32,795 bases of DNA from JABFRJ01 sp964389095 (GTDB lineage: Bacteria > Pseudomonadota > Alphaproteobacteria > Rhizobiales > Hyphomicrobiaceae), in contig CAYMEB010000026.1 of NCBI GenBank assembly GCA_964389095.1, positions 1 to 32,795 of the forward strand, written 5' to 3'. A program made the translations under genes and the position numbers. The notes below the pieces were generated by a model. It was given only the letters and a program-made list of their open reading frames with translations. It was not told where the DNA came from and ran no database searches. Below, piece after piece: positions 31,140-32,795 of this stretch; within the stretch, counting starts at the first letter, position 1, and the number at the start of each line of letters is the position of its first letter.

Positions 31140-31739
31140 GTGCGGCGCGTGTCGCGCGCCCTTTCGGTCCTTGCCGTCGTGCTCTTGATGCAGACCGGGA
31201 CCGCCGCCCTCGGCCAGACTTCCCCCCCGCCGATGCGCCCGTTCGAGAACGTCGAGCTGCGCTTTGCGGTAGCGCTGCCGGCGGATTGCCGCCACGAGGA
31301 AGGCCCCGGTACACTCGAAGCGATCTGCGCCGCCGATTTCGATCCCGCTCGAAGCCGTGATGCGGCAGCCGCGTCGGCCATACTCCTGGAAGTCGACGCG
31401 GAACCGGTTCCCGCCGACGCCAAGCCCTACGACGGCGAGGCCTTCAAGAGCGACCTCGCGGAATCCGTCTGTGGCGAAGCCGGCATCGACCGCATCGTGA
31501 CCCGCGACATCGCCGAGACGCCGAGTGGCGCCGCGACCGTCTTCTCGGCCAACGTCGTGTGCCCGGAGATCAAGTTCCTGGGGCTGCCGACGCGCAATGC
31601 GGACGTCAAGGTTCTGATCTATCCCCGTTTCCGCTACCGGCTGATCGCGCGCTGGCCCTCCGACGCGTCGGCCGCAGCCGGGCTGGTCAAGGATGCGTTC
31701 TTTGCCAGCTTCCGCACCACGGCAGGAGAAGCACAATGA
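31140..31739 (+). CDS. Secreted protein of unknown function inside the pur operon
   Basis: I do not recognise this 199-residue protein. A GTG at 31140, one base after the purS stop, gives a good signal peptide (MRRVSRALSVLAVVLLMQTGTAALGQ). The mature part contains four cysteines (around DCRHEEGPGTLEAIC, SVCGE and VVCPE), which suits two disulfides in the periplasm, and ends in YRLIARWPSDASAAAGLVKDAFFASFR, a pattern that recalls proteins with a central beta-sheet. An upstream ATG at 31116 would overlap purS and spoil the signal peptide. Its stop overlaps the purQ ATG by 4 bp, so the two are translationally coupled. A link to purine synthesis is not obvious. Confidence 0.75.
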   Translation: MRRVSRALSVLAVVLLMQTGTAALGQTSPPPMRPFENVELRFAVALPADCRHEEGPGTLEAICAADFDPARSRDAAAASAILLEVDAEPVPADAKPYDGEAFKSDLAESVCGEAGIDRIVTRDIAETPSGAATVFSANVVCPEIKFLGLPTRNADVKVLIYPRFRYRLIARWPSDASAAAGLVKDAFFASFRTTAGEAQ

Positions 31740-32428
31740 AGTCGGCGGTCGTCGTGTTTCCCGGCAGCAACCGCGAGCGTGACGTCGCCGACGTCCTGGC
31801 GATGGTGTCGGGCCGGCCGGCCACAATGGTCTGGCACGGCGAGAGCGCGCTGCCGGCCGCCGACCTGATCGTCCTGCCCGGCGGATTCTCCTATGGCGAC
31901 TACCTGCGCTGCGGCGCGATGGCTGCCCATTCGCCGATCATGCGCGACGTGATAGCCAGGGCGCGCGCCGGAGTGCCCGTGCTGGGGATCTGCAACGGGT
32001 TCCAGATCTTGTGCGAGGCCGGCCTTCTGCCCGGCGTTCTCCAGCGCAATGCGTCGCTCAAATTCATCTGCAAGGACGTTCACCTCAAGGTCGAGAACAA
32101 CCGGACGCCGTTCACGCGGCGCTACGCCGAGGGTGAAATCGCCAAGGTCATCTGTGCCCATGGCGATGGCAACTACTTCGCGGACCGCGACACCCTCGAC
32201 CGTCTCGAGGGCGAAGGCCGCGTAGTCTTCCGTTATTGCGACCATACCGGCGCCGTCACCGCCGCCGCGAACGCCAACGGGGCCCAGCGCAACATCGCCG
32301 GCGTCTGCGACCCGACCGGCCGTATTCTGGGCATGATGCCCCATCCCGAGAATGCCGCCGAGCCGGCCATGGGCTCCACCGACGGCCGCAAGCTGTTCGA
32401 GAGCGTGGTGGACGCACTGGCGGCGTGA
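31736..32428 (+). CDS. purQ: Phosphoribosylformylglycinamidine synthase, PurQ glutaminase subunit
   Basis: PurQ hydrolyses glutamine and passes ammonia to PurL. The 230-residue protein has MKSAVVVFPGSNRERDV, the FSYGDYLRCGAMA block, nucleophile Cys86 in GICNGFQ, and His203/Glu205 in MPHPEN. Start overlaps the upstream gene by 4 bp (ATGA). purL, usually next, is not found in the 367 bp that remain before the window ends; a small AT-rich gene follows instead. No frame damage. Confidence 0.95.
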   Translation: MKSAVVVFPGSNRERDVADVLAMVSGRPATMVWHGESALPAADLIVLPGGFSYGDYLRCGAMAAHSPIMRDVIARARAGVPVLGICNGFQILCEAGLLPGVLQRNASLKFICKDVHLKVENNRTPFTRRYAEGEIAKVICAHGDGNYFADRDTLDRLEGEGRVVFRYCDHTGAVTAAANANGAQRNIAGVCDPTGRILGMMPHPENAAEPAMGSTDGRKLFESVVDALAA

Positions 32429-32567
32429 CTATCGCGGCCGTTCATCGTCTTCGATCATCCACGCGCAACACCACTTGTCAGTCCAGCACTCTTAATGCAA
32501 TTTTCGGTTGCGACCTTAAAGACGGCATCGCGTGTTCTATTGTTTAGGTTTGAGAGATTTGCGCTTC

Positions 32568-32759
32568 ATGAGGCATTCGGGATTCCTCGCATCATTTCTG
32601 CTCGTACTGGCACTAACCACCAGTCAGGTTTTGGCGCAAGCTGCATCGCCAATGTCATTCTGGTCCCCTCAGGAAACCGCCGACTCCATCCGCCAGAAAC
32701 TCGCCGACCTGAAAGCCGCTGGGTCCTTGCCCGCCCGCGACACAAACCTGTCCCCTTAG
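32568..32759 (+). CDS. Small predicted secreted protein in AT-rich DNA
   Basis: The 63-residue product MRHSGFLASFLLVLALTTSQVLAQAASP... has a good signal peptide (about 1-23) and a short mature part (SFWSPQETADSIRQKLADLKAAGSLPARDTNLSP) of no recognised family. The ATG at 32568 has no clear ribosome site. The stretch 32429-32795 is visibly less GC-rich than the rest of the window, with AT-rich runs around 32490-32560, which may mean recent acquisition or a promoter region. The 139 bp before it hold no other gene. Confidence 0.45.
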   Translation: MRHSGFLASFLLVLALTTSQVLAQAASPMSFWSPQETADSIRQKLADLKAAGSLPARDTNLSP

Positions 32760-32795
32760 TTCCGGCACAATCGTCGTATAGCTGAATGTGGCCAA

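Noticed and set aside
29840..31423. Long open frame of 527 codons on the minus strand opposite purC and purS
   Set aside because: It is the antisense image of purC, purS and the secreted-protein gene. Its translation is Asp/Arg/Val/Leu-rich with no motif, as is normal opposite GC-rich coding DNA.
1..32795. tRNA genes, rRNA, CRISPR repeats, insertion sequences, phage genes
   Set aside because: I looked for T-loop-like GTTCGA with a complete cloverleaf, spaced direct repeats, transposase motifs and integrases, and found none.

Overview
The window is GC-rich (about two thirds G+C by eye), densely coded chromosomal DNA of an alphaproteobacterium. Lineage markers are the F1Fo-ATPase zeta subunit (DUF1476) divergent from a purC-purS-purQ cluster, the DUF2628 gene between hisB and hisH, DUF2852, DUF2189 and DUF3108 proteins, a petP/petR-like MarR-OmpR pair, and an HslV with an N-terminal propeptide. 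A Rhodospirillales-like or related group is my guess; the genus cannot be told. I see no phage, IS element, integrase, CRISPR array, rRNA or tRNA.

Layout. 1-850: hslVU protease (minus), with hslU cut by the window edge. 1049-2884: hisB, DUF2628, hisH (plus). 2986-3556: small heat-shock gene (minus) with a sigma-32-type promoter and a structured leader resembling a ROSE RNA thermometer. 3731-5955: PepSY-like secreted protein, trmD and a class III sirtuin (plus). 5983-7602: membrane protein and msrA, divergent. 7617-7816: a decayed MoaD/ThiS-like gene. 7863-14017 (minus): a regulatory unit marR-ompR-envZ, then an ADP-forming acyl-CoA synthetase and an acyl-CoA dehydrogenase. 14168-18258: ilvE, a Cys-rich secreted protein, a DUF2189 membrane protein (minus) behind an FNR/FixK-type box, and metG. 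18275-20263 (minus): membrane protein, DUF2852 and a TetR regulator, with a strong palindrome at the DUF2852 promoter. 20459-22179: DUF3108 protein and a substrate-binding protein without a signal peptide. 22265-23605 (minus): a VWA-domain protein interrupted by an in-frame TAG. 23858-26779: UspA (behind a second FNR/FixK-type box), a non-seleno GrdB-family protein and an ABC1/UbiB-type kinase. 26924-29232: trpG, trpD and a small serine hydrolase. 29276-32428: zeta subunit (minus) and purC, purS, a secreted unknown, purQ. 32429-end: a more AT-rich stretch with one small predicted secreted protein.

Most genes are housekeeping: histidine, tryptophan, purine and branched-chain amino acid synthesis, tRNA modification and charging, protein quality control. 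Several operons that are usually longer in alphaproteobacteria appear here only as parts: his without hisA/hisF, trmD without rpsP-rimM-rplS, trp without trpC, pur without purL next to purQ.

The points most worth attention are the hsp20 leader, the amber codon inside the VWA gene, the secreted protein wedged between purS and purQ, the MoaD-like remnant, the paired FNR/FixK-type boxes, the TetR-type operator, and the GrdB-family homologue. I did not find a clear multi-gene defence or mobile system.
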